Positions 11,231-22,456 are shown, counted from the first letter of the stretch. The stretch: 64,000 nt of DNA from Cardinalis cardinalis (GCA_014549065.1 JACDOX010000144.1:1145174-1209173); one strand, 5' to 3'. Program-made: numbers and translations. The notes: generated by a model from the sequence alone, not told the origin.

Positions 11231-11881
11231 GAAATGTCTAATTTTGTATTTAAATACAGGTTGCAAGGACCTCTCCACACCAGGCTGGTGCCCAGAGCCT
11301 GCAGGTCCCNCAAGGCCAAGGCAATCCCAAGTGTAACATGAAGTCTGCTTTTGGCAAGGGAAGTAGAGGAAGACTCAGCTTATAAATCCCCCCAAAGACT
11401 GAATTTCCTGGAGCCTTCTGCACCACAAAATTAGCCTGTGGAACAGGAGGCTCAACACTCCTGCACCACTGGGCTGCATCAAGGATAAACACATTAAGGC
11501 GAGGCATTAAGATCCTGTGGTAATTAGGAGCCATATAAGTAACTTAGATATAGAATGAAGCTACTAATAATGCATGAATGCAAAGCCTTAAGAAGTTTGC
11601 TTCATATAAAGCACCCAGCTATTCCCTGGCTTAGCTCAATTCTCTGAAGCTACAAATTCAGGCTGAAGATCTTAGGAGAATATGCTTGTTCTGGGAGGTT
11701 TGGGTTTTTTTTTCCTTGTCATACTTAAAATATTGCTGAGCCCAACTTTTTGTTATAGGCAAGGTTTCTCCCATAGCTCCCAGCCAGACTAGAAAATGTA
11801 GAAAGGCAGGGCAATTTTTATTTTTTTTTTTTTAAAAGCACATAAAATTAGGCAGAGGGCTTGGGGGAAGATTCAGATTAA
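11231..11881. other. Non-genic; AT-rich candidate noncoding element
   Basis: No gene is recognised. The part at about 11485-11650 is non-repetitive and dense in ATTAAG, TAATTAG, CATATAAG and TAATAATGCATGAATGC-type words. It is listed as a possible regulatory or conserved noncoding block on composition alone. Confidence 0.25.
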
Positions 11882-12080
11882 GGGAGTGTATCTAATGGTC
11901 AGGCCAGGGAGATGGAATCAGTATTCCTGCCACTAATTCACTGTGTAACCTTGTGCTGCTGCTAAGCTTTCTCGTGCTCTATTNTCCTCGTCAGTAAAAT
12001 GAGTATTATAATAGTTACCTTCCTGATAAGGGTTTCAGTTAATCAATTTCTAANGCCCTTAAGTACAGAGAGACACAAGA
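11882..12080 (+). mobile_element. MIR SINE (ancient)
   Basis: The order of blocks follows the MIR consensus. A diverged tRNA-derived 5' part is followed by CACTAATTCACTGTGTAACC (consensus TTACTAGCTGTGTGACC), then TCAGTAAAATGAGTATTATA (consensus CTGTAAAATGGGGATAATA) and ATAGTTACCTTCCTGATAAG. MIR was active early in amniote history, so this is an old fossil with no coding capacity. Confidence 0.75.
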
Positions 12081-12579
12081 TATCATATCAACAAAGTCCA
12101 GCATTTATCTGTGCCTGGATATTCCAGCTGTAAAGGAATAGAACCTGAGCTGTATAAACCCGAAAAATTCCCCTTGACTTTGATGAATAAACACTATTTC
12201 TTGCAAATACTACCTGTGGTTTTTTGGTCACAGGCAGGATTTGCTNCTTAAAAATGTGTTTTAAAAGCAAATTTAAAAGGTTTCAGGCGGGCTGGAAGAA
12301 TTAAACTCCCCCATGACTGAATTGCTTGCACAGTTTACCTGTGCTGCTCCTTACAGTAACTCAAGTCAGCCTATGTGCTGCTGCTGGTAGCAGGAGACAG
12401 AAAAAAATAGAAGTGCTACAGTAGGTTTTGCTCAGAATTCTGAATTTTTGCCAAGGGAAGAGGAGGAGGAAATAATGAACATTTGACGGGTGTTTTTCAA
12501 ACAATAGAATACTAAATTATGGTCTGGGAAGGAAGATCTTTTCTTCTAAGAGCTGACTAAGGAGCTTAGCAAAACTGAA
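12081..12579. other. Non-genic sequence
   Basis: No gene or repeat is recognised. Confidence 0.35.
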
Positions 12580-12770
12580 GGGTGAAAGAGAGGAGGGATT
12601 GTTGTATATAAGTAGATCAGGGTGTAGCAGCAGGGAAGGAAAAGAGCCATTAAATCAAAAGCACAATTCTGAAAGAACAAATGGGTATAATAAACAGGCC
12701 TTTAATAAATTCAGGTATTAATTAGAAGAATGCATTTAAATATCAGAAGAACTGGATTTCAGCCAGCAGG
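12580..12770 (+). mobile_element. Ancient CR1-clade LINE relic (3' part of ORF2)
   Basis: A plus-strand frame at 12674-12715 reads RTNGYNKQAFNKFR, followed by stops. This resembles the C-terminal CR1/L3-type ORF2 segment that in intact elements reads like R(T)NGYKLAINKFR followed by LEIRR. The nucleotide string AACAAATGGGTATAA and the following AATTAGAAGAA also fit. It is a short, frame-broken fragment. Confidence 0.5.
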
Positions 12771-14184
12771 CATGGACAGGTAAGGAGCCCCCCAGCCACA
12801 AGCTGGGCAGGGGAGTGGACCTGAACCCAACCCCATCCCTGTCTGATGCACAAGCAAGTAAATTGATTTAAGTATTTCACAGTTCTTCCTTCAGTTTGCT
12901 GCATTTCCAGGAAAACACAGAAGATATTCTCCTTNCTTCAAAGTACCTTCCTACACATATCACAGCAGATATTAAATAGAGGAGGTAGCTACATCACCCC
13001 TGTGTCATACACACCTTCCTTCTACCCCACTCTTTGCTCCACACTCAGGGTTTGCTGCCTTCTCTAACCCCTGTTACTGCTCAATCCTTATTTCCTCCTC
13101 TTCCTTCACCTTGCAGCCCAAACCCTTTCAGCCCTGCCCTTCATTAAGTAAATAAACACCTGCAGTTGATGCTTACAAGCTTCAGCACATGTGGAGCAGC
13201 TTGAACTGAAAATATGTTTGTCTCCTTCCTTGCCCTGCTAACTTTGGGCTGCTTTGGCTTTCAGTGCACCATTCTCAACCTGCCCAAGTCCCAGCAGCTC
13301 GACACTTGAATAATTGAAGTGATTTACATTCCCCAAAGTGCATCCAAACAGGTTTATTATGAGTCTTTGTGACTTGTTCTTTTAGAGCACTTCTCTGACG
13401 TCTGTTCCTCATCAGNGTTCACCACCCAAGTCAGCTCACAGTGCTAATGGCAAGGTAAGAGCTGTTTCTGGAAGTTTATTGTGGGAGTTAAGNCGTCCAG
13501 GTTGGCATAAATGATGGGTCTTTGTGTTCGAGGCTGTAAAATGTGCAGGTGTGATAAAAACAAAACACACTGGGAGAAAAAAAAATAATTAATTTCTCCA
13601 TGTGGAATTTCTATTTCTCTACCAAGAAATTGCACATGCTCCTTCATGAGCTTTTTGCCTCTTTCAGGGCAAAGTATTGTTATTTATTTGTTTGTTTATC
13701 TATTCTCTGCCAGTTTGTCATATCCCAGCACATCCCTTGGGATACACAAATCATCCTTGGGCCACTCTGGTCTGGCAGAGGAGGGTGTCCCTTTCTCCAG
13801 GCCAGCAGCTCCCCACTTGGCAAAGCTTCTCCTACTCTGTGTTTATTTTTATTTCCCCCATCTCCCCTCTGCTCTCCTCCACACCGAGATGGGGCCTCCT
13901 GCAGCTGCCTGCCCAATACCAAGTGGCCTTACACAAGTTTTGCTCTGCTGCTGGAAAATCTTCTCTTTCCACTTTCTGACCTGTGTCCAGAAGGTATCAA
14001 GTCCTCCTTCTGGATGAGCCTTTGGGGCTGTAGTGCCCCTATGGGGGGCAAGGAAAGCATTTTTATAGCTGCTGTGGAAGTGAGAAAATCTTTATCCAAG
14101 GCCATGTGGAAGCTGGGAGCGGAGTTTGTACAGAACTGGCACTCCAGACTCTGCCCTGTGGGTCAGTCCTAAGTTTGTCCTTCC
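12771..14184. other. Non-genic sequence
   Basis: No gene or named repeat is recognised. A 190-codon plus-strand frame at 13600-14172 has no recognisable domain. Two other frames overlap it, and it ends at the LTR boundary, so it is not called. Confidence 0.4.
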
Positions 14185-14751
14185 TGTGGGAATCCACAGA
14201 ATCAGAGGGTTTTGGGAAAGCTGCAAAAGGCAGGCCTCAGAGACAGCAGAACTGGGATTAGAGCTAAGCAGCAGCCATGAGATTGGTCAGCAGAAAAAAT
14301 ATTTAAAAAGTAGAAAAGCAAGGGCAAATAGAACAATGTCTGCATATTAACATTTGTCTAGAATAACTCCCTAAGCTACAGAAAAGTTTATCTAGCGAGA
14401 TATTAGGAAGTTGAAGCTTAATAATGGAGTTCTGTGCATTGTGTTTTAAGGCTCACAAGCAGGTATTGTATTCAAAATAAGCAAGCATTGTTTAACCAAA
14501 GGTACGTGTGCTTATAGTGGTTGGATNGAACTACTGTCAATGTGCTTTTGCTTTGTGTGATTGGTCAAAAAACTTATAAAGTGAGTTGTACCATTAAGTT
14601 CTTGGTCTGCTGCCTGGGATGTGAGCTGCTGGCATCTTCCCATTGTCATAACCATGTAATGAGGCTGATGCTGGAAAATCAAACAGCTCAAGNCAGTTCC
14701 ACAGCAGTCCTGTCCCNTTTGTGATTTGTACACAGACCCCCGCCGGCGATA
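14185..14751 (+). mobile_element. Solo ERV LTR (passerine, ERV1-like)
   Basis: The element starts TGTGGGAATCC and shows typical LTR anatomy: a U3 region, a TATA-like TTATAAAGTGAG near 14574, and a GC-rich 3' end (CCCCCGCCGGCGAT). The pentamer CTTCC sits directly before the start (14180-14184) and again at 14752-14756, a candidate target-site duplication. The 3' end by this placement is ...GATA rather than ...CA, so the exact edge is provisional. I recognise the sequence as a songbird LTR family; the class assignment is tentative. Confidence 0.7.
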
Positions 14752-17099
14752 CTTCCTTTTGAATTTGTACAGGTTCCTCCGTTTACTTTGTTACACCTCA
14801 GTAGTGCGTAGCCAAAATTCCTCTCTGTGCTTCCTTCCATTCCCTTCTTCACCATTTCCCTGCCTCNCTGCACTGCTGGTCTCTCAGCTTTCCCTGCCCT
14901 GCTTTGTCCATCACTCTGAAACTCCTCTGCCTGTCAGAGCCGTCTGTCTGCTCACATTGGAACACACACCACTCATGTTAAGCAGCAAATCAATCCTGCA
15001 TTCCCTGTCCNAACGTGGCATGTGGGAATCTCTCTGGAGCCCACAGTGAGGGTTACAGCTTCCTCCTTGACCTGTGAATTCCCTCCTGCTGTGGGGACTG
15101 AGCACTGCTCCCTCATCCACTAAAAGAAGATTTCAGCCTCATTTTTCACTGGCAGTGACCAGAATGACCAATCTGCTGCCTGCTGAGGAGCAAAAGGTCA
15201 GGCCAAGTCCACTTTGTGGCTACTTGTTTTTCTCCACAGTGACCAATTTCAGGCAGTAATAGAAGCATCAATAATGTCTCTGTCTTCCCTGACTGCTTCG
15301 TTTCTTCTTTTTCTTTTTCCCTATTGATTGAAATATTGCAGCCTTCATTTGTTAGCTGGGCCCCTGTGAGGCAGGCTGAGGCACTCACACACAGCTCCTG
15401 TCTTCCTCAGGAGCAGGATGTGAGGAGCTGAAATAATTTGGGGTTGTGGAAATGGTGGCCACAGAACACAACTTGTGATCTCCTTGGCTTAGGCTCTTCT
15501 GTGGCTGAGCTTTTGCTGCTCTGGGGAGTCCCCTGGCAGCTGGAATTGCTCTCTTGTGTTTGCATGCTGACAAGTACCAAAGAAAAGCCCCCTCAGACCA
15601 GAGGAAAAACCTTCTCCAAGGGCTGATCACTGCAGCTCCTGCTGCAAATGAAGCTCAGAACAAGAAGGAGCCTTGAGCACAGGAGCTGTGTGGCACAAGT
15701 GTCCCCAGAGCCACCCCAGCTGTGACCCTGCTCAGCTCCATGTGGAGCACAATCCATCCAGTAGGAGNTCTGTGGAAACCAAGTCTTCCTTCCGTCTAGG
15801 TGGTAAAAAAAATTAAAAAAACCCAAAGCAAACAACCCCAAAAATCCCAAACCAGCAGAGAGCTTAATCAGAGGCCATGCTTCTTCCCTAGGCTGGGTCA
15901 GGCCTACCAAGATCCCTCAGCCAGGAGCTTTGTTGAATCTCACAGCTCCCTTTTCTCAGGATAAGTTANAATTCAGCTGTACTGCTGCACCCACAACCTG
16001 GGACTCGTTTTTTTTGAGCTGTCACTCCTGAAAATTTCTCCTTGCACAGGCACAAGGAATGGGAAGATGATAGACTCATTTTGGATTCTGCCAGGCAGAT
16101 CCTGCATTGTACAGAGTCAGACCCTGTTTCTTGCTGTTTTCCCATAATTCTACTTCCAATTTCTAATNGAAAATTAGAATTAAATCCAATTTCTAATTCG
16201 AATTTCTCATTCCCCACCTTGTAACTGCCCCCACAGCCTGTCCCACCTCACCACAGACCCTGATGGCATCTAATTGTCATTGGGATTGTGTCTGGGGGTG
16301 TAAGACATTACCTGCTTCTGTACTGACCTACTGCTCTGCAGACTCTGTATCCCATCAAAATCCTCCTCTGGAATACAGCTCCTTGCTGTATTGAATCCTG
16401 ATTGCTGTTGACAGCTGAAAACTTGATGGAATTCGGTGGTTTTAAACAAATCTGTTCCTGTGAGCACAGGCTTTTTGACTGCAAGGGCTTTGTAGTTTAA
16501 AATTGCTGAAGTTAATTGATATTCAAGAGTGATTATTCAGTGGTAATGCATTCATAAACAATGTCAGTGCTTGTTTGAAAAATTAAAACATTAATTTAAA
16601 TTAAACTGTAAACAAGGGAAAGAGGTTGTGTGAGTAAGGATTGAGAAGGCCCTGCAGAACATTTGACTGCAGTGATATTGTGCCTATATCCATAGGGGAC
16701 ATGTGCATTTTTAAATCTGGAGACTCAAAACCATTTCAGGCCCNATTTTCTACCTCTTCTCAAACTCTTTCTTCTTTACTAAGAGGAGATGATACTCAGT
16801 GGTCACTGAATCTTCAGAAACCTCTGTCAACAATCTTCTCCATCAAACACCTCGTCTGGCGGGGACATGTGACCACCCAAACTGGGATGTGATGGCACTC
16901 CCACCCCATGAAGTTCTTGCTGTGATTAAAATAAACCCATTTGGGGCTGAAAAAAAAAATTACAACTGCCTGTTTTCATGATCTTCCCTTATATCACTTC
17001 CAACAGGAAAGGTTTCTTGGGTAGAGTGTGGCATTTGCTGAGACATTTCCCTGTCCTAATAAATCCCTGCTTTATAGATAGATGAGACAGGTTATAAGC
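14752..17099. other. Non-genic sequence
   Basis: No gene is recognised. At 16150-16205 CCAATTTCTAAT occurs twice with an intervening inverted copy (AAATTAGAA), a small local rearrangement. Otherwise nothing stands out. Confidence 0.4.
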
Positions 17100-17350
17100 C
17101 TGGGTCAATAAGGGAGGCTACAGAAGTACACAGAGCAGTGAGTTAAATCTTGGGNGACCTGGGTTCAGGATTCTGCGCTGCTACAGATCTCTCTAATCTT
17201 GAATAAGTCACCTCTTCTCTCCTGTTTTTTCTTCCTGTAACTTGAGTCTGTCAACACTCTCTTGCATCATGGGATTTTCAGAGTATAACAAATACTCCAA
17301 AAGTGTGGAGGCAGTCAATGCAGGGGTAACGAGGGTCATCTAAATACCAT
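17100..17350 (+). mobile_element. MIR SINE (ancient)
   Basis: GACCTGGGTTCAGGATTCTG matches the MIR B-box region (ACCTGGGTTCGAATCC). It is followed by AATCTTGAATAAGTCACCTC (consensus ACCTTGGGCAAGTCAC) and a TTCTTCCTGTAACTTGAG block (consensus TTTCCTCATCTGTAAAATG). Orientation is plus. Confidence 0.7.
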
Positions 17351-17984
17351 ACTTAGATAAGTAAGGATGATTATTTTCCATCTCCTTTATCCCTGCATGA
17401 TAAAAATGTTCCCAGAAATCATTATATACACCACATGAGCGAGAAGCAGCAGGAGAGTAATTCCCTGTCCTCAGCTATTTTCTACGTGTGGACGAGGTAT
17501 ATTTTTGGAGGGGTTGGTTATTTTATCCCTGAGCCTTTTCTTGACACGTTGGTAAATAGGTTACATTTTGCACAAGTTTGTTCATCATGCCACCCCAGTA
17601 ATATTAGCAAGTAAAATATATAAAGTTATTTGTGGTGAGTGAGAATCAAATCTCCTCTCAGGGATTACTGCAATAGAAGAGGCAGAATGACTTTAATCCT
17701 GTCCAGCACTGAGAATTCCCAGTAGTTTCAATCTTCAAAGCTTTTGTTTTCTAGAAGTTTACCTTGAGTTCCCTGTGGATCGCAGAAAACTTGATTTGGT
17801 GGAAACTGATCCCTGACATTTCTTCTAACACAGTCTCTCTATCAGGTAGGAATTCTTTTTTTTTTCCTTATGAGTACAAAGCAAGGAGATTGTTCCTTAA
17901 AATGAACAAGAAAACTTGAAATGTCTAAATCAGCTTTNTTTATATGGCAAAACATATTTATTATTTATTTGTAGAAAAAAAAAT
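17351..17984. other. Non-genic; possible conserved noncoding block
   Basis: No gene or repeat is recognised. The part at 17370-17640 is non-repetitive and AT-rich, yet retains CpGs (TGAGCGAGAAGC, CTACGTGTGGACGAGG, GACACGTTGG). That is unusual for decayed avian intergenic DNA and compatible with constraint. Confidence 0.25.
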
Positions 17985-18085
17985 ATAAGAGGCAGAACTC
18001 CTAGCTCTATCTTTAGCAGCAAATGACCAATTTTACATTGTGTCCTTTCATGCCTCAGTTTCCCAGTGTTCAGAAAACCATAATT
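17985..18085 (+). mobile_element. MIR-like SINE fragment
   Basis: GCAGAACTCCTAGCTCTA followed about 50 bp later by ATGCCTCAGTTTCCCAGTGT resembles the middle of MIR (AGCTCTGCCACTTACTAGC ... GCCTCAGTTTCC). Only the core is recognisable. Confidence 0.45.
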
Positions 18086-18149
18086 AATTTTTAAGGCAAG
18101 ATATCCCCTATCTGTGCAATTCTATATTCCATTATGCTTGGTATAACCA

Positions 18150-18330
18150 TTAAATTATTTTTTTAAAGCAAATGATTTAAAACTGATAGTAAGAAATACT
18201 TTTCCTACACAGCACATAATTAACACGTGGCACTCAATGCCACAGACGTTATTGAAGCCGAGAGCCTTGGAGGATTCACAAAAGGATTAGAGATTCATAT
18301 GAATAATGGGAAATTCTATTAGAGAAAATA
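18150..18330 (+). mobile_element. Ancient CR1-clade LINE relic (ORF2 C-terminus)
   Basis: AGAAATACTTTTCCTACACA precedes a plus-strand frame reading VALNATDVIEAESLGG then FTKGLEIHM. This parallels the conserved end of CR1-type ORF2 (aromatic FFTH.. block, then VWNSLP..VV.A.S...FK..LD). The frame then stops. The similarity is at both nucleotide and protein level but is ancient and diverged. Confidence 0.6.
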
Positions 18331-18830
18331 AAAAATGCATGAAGGATGGAGGACGTCATGCTTTGGGGTTATAAAGCAGCTGTTAATTGAGGGCAGAGAC
18401 GTGCTGGGTGCACAGGACATCCTGGGATGGTTTTGCACAGGGTTTCTTGGGCAGGACAGCAGTGCTGGGCTGCTGAANGGGTTGTTGGGCTGCCTGAAGC
18501 TCTGCCCTCTTCCAGTGAGGCAGCTCTTGTCTAAAGGTAACAATAAAATAAACCCAGAGCCAGCTGTGGTTGAGCCATCACGGCCTGGTAGCCCCTGGCA
18601 CAGAGGAACTGGGATTCTTGGCATTGCTTCCAGCTGCTCCTGGCTCTCCAGCTGTGCAGGGAGGTTTGGGGGCACCACAAGCTCCCAGTGCAGGATGATG
18701 TCCCAGGCACCTTGGGGCATCTTCNCCCTGTGTAACCCCACAAAACCCCCACAGGGGAATCACACCTGGCTGCTCAGTTGGTTTGAAGCCATTCCTGTCC
18801 AGTCTCCACCTGTTGTTGCCAGCCATCCCC

Positions 18831-18925
18831 AAAGGGGTAATAATTAGCATTGACTCCAGGGGTAATAATTATTAATTATAATAATAATAATTAGCCCAAA
18901 GGGGTAATAATTAGCATTGACTCCA
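18831..18925. repeat. 67 bp-period direct duplication
   Basis: The 28 bp at 18831-18858 is repeated identically at 18898-18925 (both contain GGGGTAATAATTAGCATTGA). The spacer is an AT-rich TAATAATAATAATT run. It lies at the 3' end of the minus-strand LTR and is probably a replication-slippage product. Confidence 0.9.
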
Positions 18926-19290
18926 TGATTCCAGAAGCCTGATCCATCACTTTATTATACTATACTTTTTAAGAAACCCATCACCCTTACAGGCAGTCCA
19001 ACANAGGTGGACCCAACTGGTCCTTCAATCCAAACACCATCACCACTGGACAATTGAGGAACCAGCTTAATTGTCCAATGGTGATGGACAATGAAATAAT
19101 TGGTAAACAAATCTCCATAANGCATTCCACATGTTCACAACAGCAGGTGCAGCAAGTGAAGATAAGAATTGTTTCTCATTCTTTTCTCTGATCTTCTCAC
19201 AGCCTTCCCCAGGACAATGCCTGGGAAAGTTGTGCATTGCTCTCTGTGGCCAGAGAGCTGCTGCCACATCCACCTGCCTTCCACAGACAC
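18831..19290 (-). mobile_element. Solo ERV LTR (passerine family 3, copy D)
   Basis: In minus sense it contains the AAGTATAGTATAATAAAGTG polyadenylation region and the CTTCTGGAATCATGGAGTCA core shared with families 1 and 2, plus a 5' part with AACAATTCTTATCTTCACTT. The 5' start is placed near 19285 (sense TGTGGAAGGCAGG). It contains a 19 bp inverted repeat (19037-19055 and 19069-19087), and its 3' end carries a 67 bp-period duplication at 18831-18925. Confidence 0.7.
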
Positions 19291-20059
19291 CTTTGCAGAA
19301 GTCCTGGAGCCGTTTAACAAACACCTCAGGTAGCTGACCATGTTTGCAGCTCCTGAGCAAGCAATTACAGTTCATCCAACCAAAGGCTTTCATTTGATCC
19401 AGCCTCAATTAGAAGCAAAGGCATTGCCACACCTGCCCACGAGTTCAGAAGTGTCCACAGCTCCACTTAGATTATTGCTGTATTTCTGCAGCCTTTGATA
19501 GAGTAAGATTGATTACAAAAAATAAGAAAAAAGAGTGACCTTCCTCAGACTTTTCTGGTGGTATTTCCGTTAGTATTTTATAATCACTGTTTAAAGGAGA
19601 AATTGCTCTCTGGTTATTAAGGTAAAAATTATCACCTTCTTTGACTAATAAAATCAATAAAGGCTCCTACCCNTTGAAAAGCCCAGAAACCTTCTCTCTC
19701 TTCATAATTAAACATTTCAACCTAATCTGGAGCAATAATAACCTTCAAAGTTTTATAAAATTCCTAATAATAATATCTTACAAACCACCTTTCTGCTCAG
19801 CAGGTTTCACAAATTGCAGCCCAGACTTGGAAAACATCTTTATTCATGGCTGGACTGAGACACACACGTCAGTTTTTAAGGAGTTTTTTGTGGAGTTTCA
19901 TCCTCAGTGGTAAACAAATCCCTGTAGGATGTCTGAATGCTGCATTCCTGGCACAAATTAGGGGCTGTTGTTTCTGAGTTTGCTGTGGAGCAGGCAGGGG
20001 ATGTAATTTTTAATTGCTGGTGCCTGTAGCAGGGCATTTGCACTCACTCACAGACCTCT
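19291..20059. other. Non-genic sequence
   Basis: No gene or named repeat is recognised. Confidence 0.4.
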
Positions 20060-20530
20060 AAGGGAACCATGGAATGGGTTGAGGAGCTCACAGCTCCTCC
20101 AGTTCCAAACCCTGCCATGGCCAGGGACATCTTCCACTGGACCAGATGGCTCAGAGCGCCATCCAGCCTGGCCATGGGCATTTCCAGGGATGGGGCTACC
20201 TGTGCCAGGGCCTCACCACCCTCACAGCAAAGAATTTTTTCCTGTTATCCCATGTAAACCTGCTCTTTGTCAGTTTGAAGCCATTTCCCCTTGCCCTGTC
20301 ACTCCAGGTGNTGTAAACAACCCTCTCCATCTTTCTTTGGGTTCTCTTCAGGTGCTGGAAGACCACAATCAGGTCATCCCAGAGCCTTCTCCTCTCCNGG
20401 CTGAACAGTCCCAACTCCCTCAGCCTTTCCTCACAGTTCATCCCTCTGATAAACTTTGTGTCCTCCTCTGGACTCTCTCCAGTGTGTCCATGTCCTTCCT
20501 GAGCTGGGGACCCCAGAAAGGATCAAATTG
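20060..20530 (-). mobile_element. CR1 LINE 3' fragment (about 470 bp)
   Basis: The plus strand reads the CR1 3' end backwards. It starts with ATGGAATGGGTT, then CCTGCCATGGCCAGGGACA and CACCCTCACAGCAAAGAATT, then GAGCCTTCTCCTCTCC and GTCCTCCTCTGGACTCTCTCC, ending in GAGCTGGGGACCCC. It is one of the two longest CR1 copies in the window and carries no full-length ORF, so it cannot retrotranspose. Confidence 0.93.
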
Positions 20531-20568
20531 TCACAGGCATTGACCATTTATAGCTAACTAACATGCTA

Positions 20569-20700
20569 ACATTGAGCATGAATTTAATTGACTTATTACA
20601 TCTTTACAGAATGTGAGTCATTTAGGTTTATGTGTGTTCTGTATGTCTGTTTGTTAATTCCTGGTCTTTGAGAAGTAGATTATGCAATTTCCACAGCTTA
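20569..20700 (+). repeat. 132 bp direct repeat, copy 1
   Basis: This block recurs at 22324-22456 with five substitutions and one single-base indel (about 95% identity by eye). It starts ACATTGAGCATGAATTTAAT and ends CAATTTCCACAGCTTA. It does not match any element I recognise. It begins about 40 bp after the truncated end of the CR1 at 20060-20530. Confidence 0.93.
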
Positions 20701-22323
20701 AAAATACATATGAAACATGTATTTTTTGAAAATGTTTTCTTTCTTTACATTTGTGTTGGAACATAGGGGGCAGAAGCCCTTTTTGATGTCCCTTGTTCCA
20801 GCAGGGTGAGCTGTGCATGTTGAGGGTCNGTGAGGATGAGAGCACCAAATATCTTTTCAGCCCAGCTGGAGTGTCAATGTTCACTTGCACAGTGCTAAAG
20901 GGGGATCAAAATTCCTAATCTCACATGGAGAGATAATGCTCCTGCCTCTCTAATTTCTCCTGTCCTTTTCTGGAGCTCCATTTATCAGGATTACTTGCTC
21001 CTCAGACAAGTTATCTCTGTCAGGCTTGAATGGCTGCTCTCCTGGGCACCCAGAGACATCCCAGCTAATTAACTATCATCCTACATTTGATGATGACGAG
21101 CATCCACTGAGAACCTTCCATCCCAGTGGATCTCTTGGAGCTCCACATATTAAACAAGCCTGCCTGTGCCAAGCCCAGGGATTTCCTCCTCACAAATGAG
21201 TGCCAAGCAGTTTGGAGCCGAGTTTAGGGGCAGGCAGAGGAGCTGTGCTCCAGCTCNTGGCAAGGGGAAGGAGTGCCCTGATGGAATGATTAACTTGTCT
21301 AGGAAAATGATGTCTCTGCAGGGATTTTATGTCACGTGTAGCTGCCACCAGGAGCCCTGCAACAGAGCAGGAAATGCAGTTTAGGGATCCCCTCTCAGCA
21401 GTGCCCATGTCTGGAACTCCTGCAGGTATCACAGGTGTGTGTGTCAACTTAGAGNTGGGCAATCAGAACTCAAAATTCCCCATTTTGGTCTAATCTAACC
21501 CTTTCCTAGGCATAAACATTTCTAAACATGGGTGTTCTCTTATGAAAGAATGTCCCTTCAGTGCCTGTCCTTGAAACCTCTTAGGCATTCCCAAGGGATG
21601 ACTGGGCTAATGCTGGACTCTTTTTATCCATATTTAAGCCATTTCAATGAAGGATCTCAACCAGTGTTCTGTGGCCCTGAGTTGTGCTGTATGGACAAGT
21701 CCTCTGACTCCTTTAGGCATCTGGGAAACACCAGTTTTGGGGCAAACCTTATCTCTAGAGTTCAGTTTTGTTTGGGGATGGCTTGGCTCTGGCTTTCAGC
21801 AAATCCTGTAACAACCAAAATGCACATCTACATTTAGAAGAAAAGATGAAAATCCCCAAGGCCTTGGTACCCCCTCCCTTTCTCTGTCTGTGGGTGAAGA
21901 CAATAATTTGTGCACTGTACCAACAGATGAAAGAGCTGCCCAAACACNGAGTGCTGTTTTGAGCAGGACTCAGTGGGTGTGAATCTGTGCAGCCCCACTG
22001 GAGGGGATGAAACTCTGCTGATTTCCACCTGCTTTGGACTCAGGCCCGCTCATTTTTATTACTGTTATCACCTGAACCTGAGTTGCAGCTCTCCCCCATG
22101 TTTACTCATCACTGACCTTATCACATCTCCTTTCATTTGCTTCCTATCTGAACAATTTACATTTCACCTCCTTGGAGNTTTTTTTTTTTCTTGGATAAGA
22201 CTCCTTTCATCTCTCATCATAATGTTCAATAATGACATTTCCATTTGCTTTCCTTTTCATGAGGCTTCTTTTTGAAAACAGGATCTGACCTCTCTCTTTG
22301 TGTTCTCCCATCAGCCAAGAATC
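20701..22323. other. Non-genic sequence between the two 132 bp repeats
   Basis: No gene, primer-binding site or internal retroelement sequence is recognised between the repeat copies. Open frames are all under about 101 codons. Confidence 0.4.
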
Positions 22324-22456
22324 ACATTGAGCATGAATTTAATTGACTTATTACATCTTTACAGAATGTGGGTCCTTTAGGTTTGTGTGTGTTCTGTATG
22401 TTTGTTTGTTAATTCCTGGGTCTTTGAGAAGTAGATTATGCAATTTCCAGAGCTTA
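22324..22456 (+). repeat. 132 bp direct repeat, copy 2
   Basis: This is the same block as 20569-20700, in the same orientation and 1.75 kb downstream. The flanks differ immediately on both sides (preceding CCAAGAATC, following TTTCCCATT), so the homology is sharply bounded. Confidence 0.93.

Noticed and set aside
13600..14172. 190-codon plus-strand frame
   Set aside because: Three overlapping frames are open in the same pyrimidine-rich stretch and none has a recognisable domain.
17150..17180. tRNA-like B-box (GACCTGGGTTCAGGATTC)
   Set aside because: It is the tRNA-derived part of a MIR SINE; no cloverleaf or A-box supports a tRNA gene.
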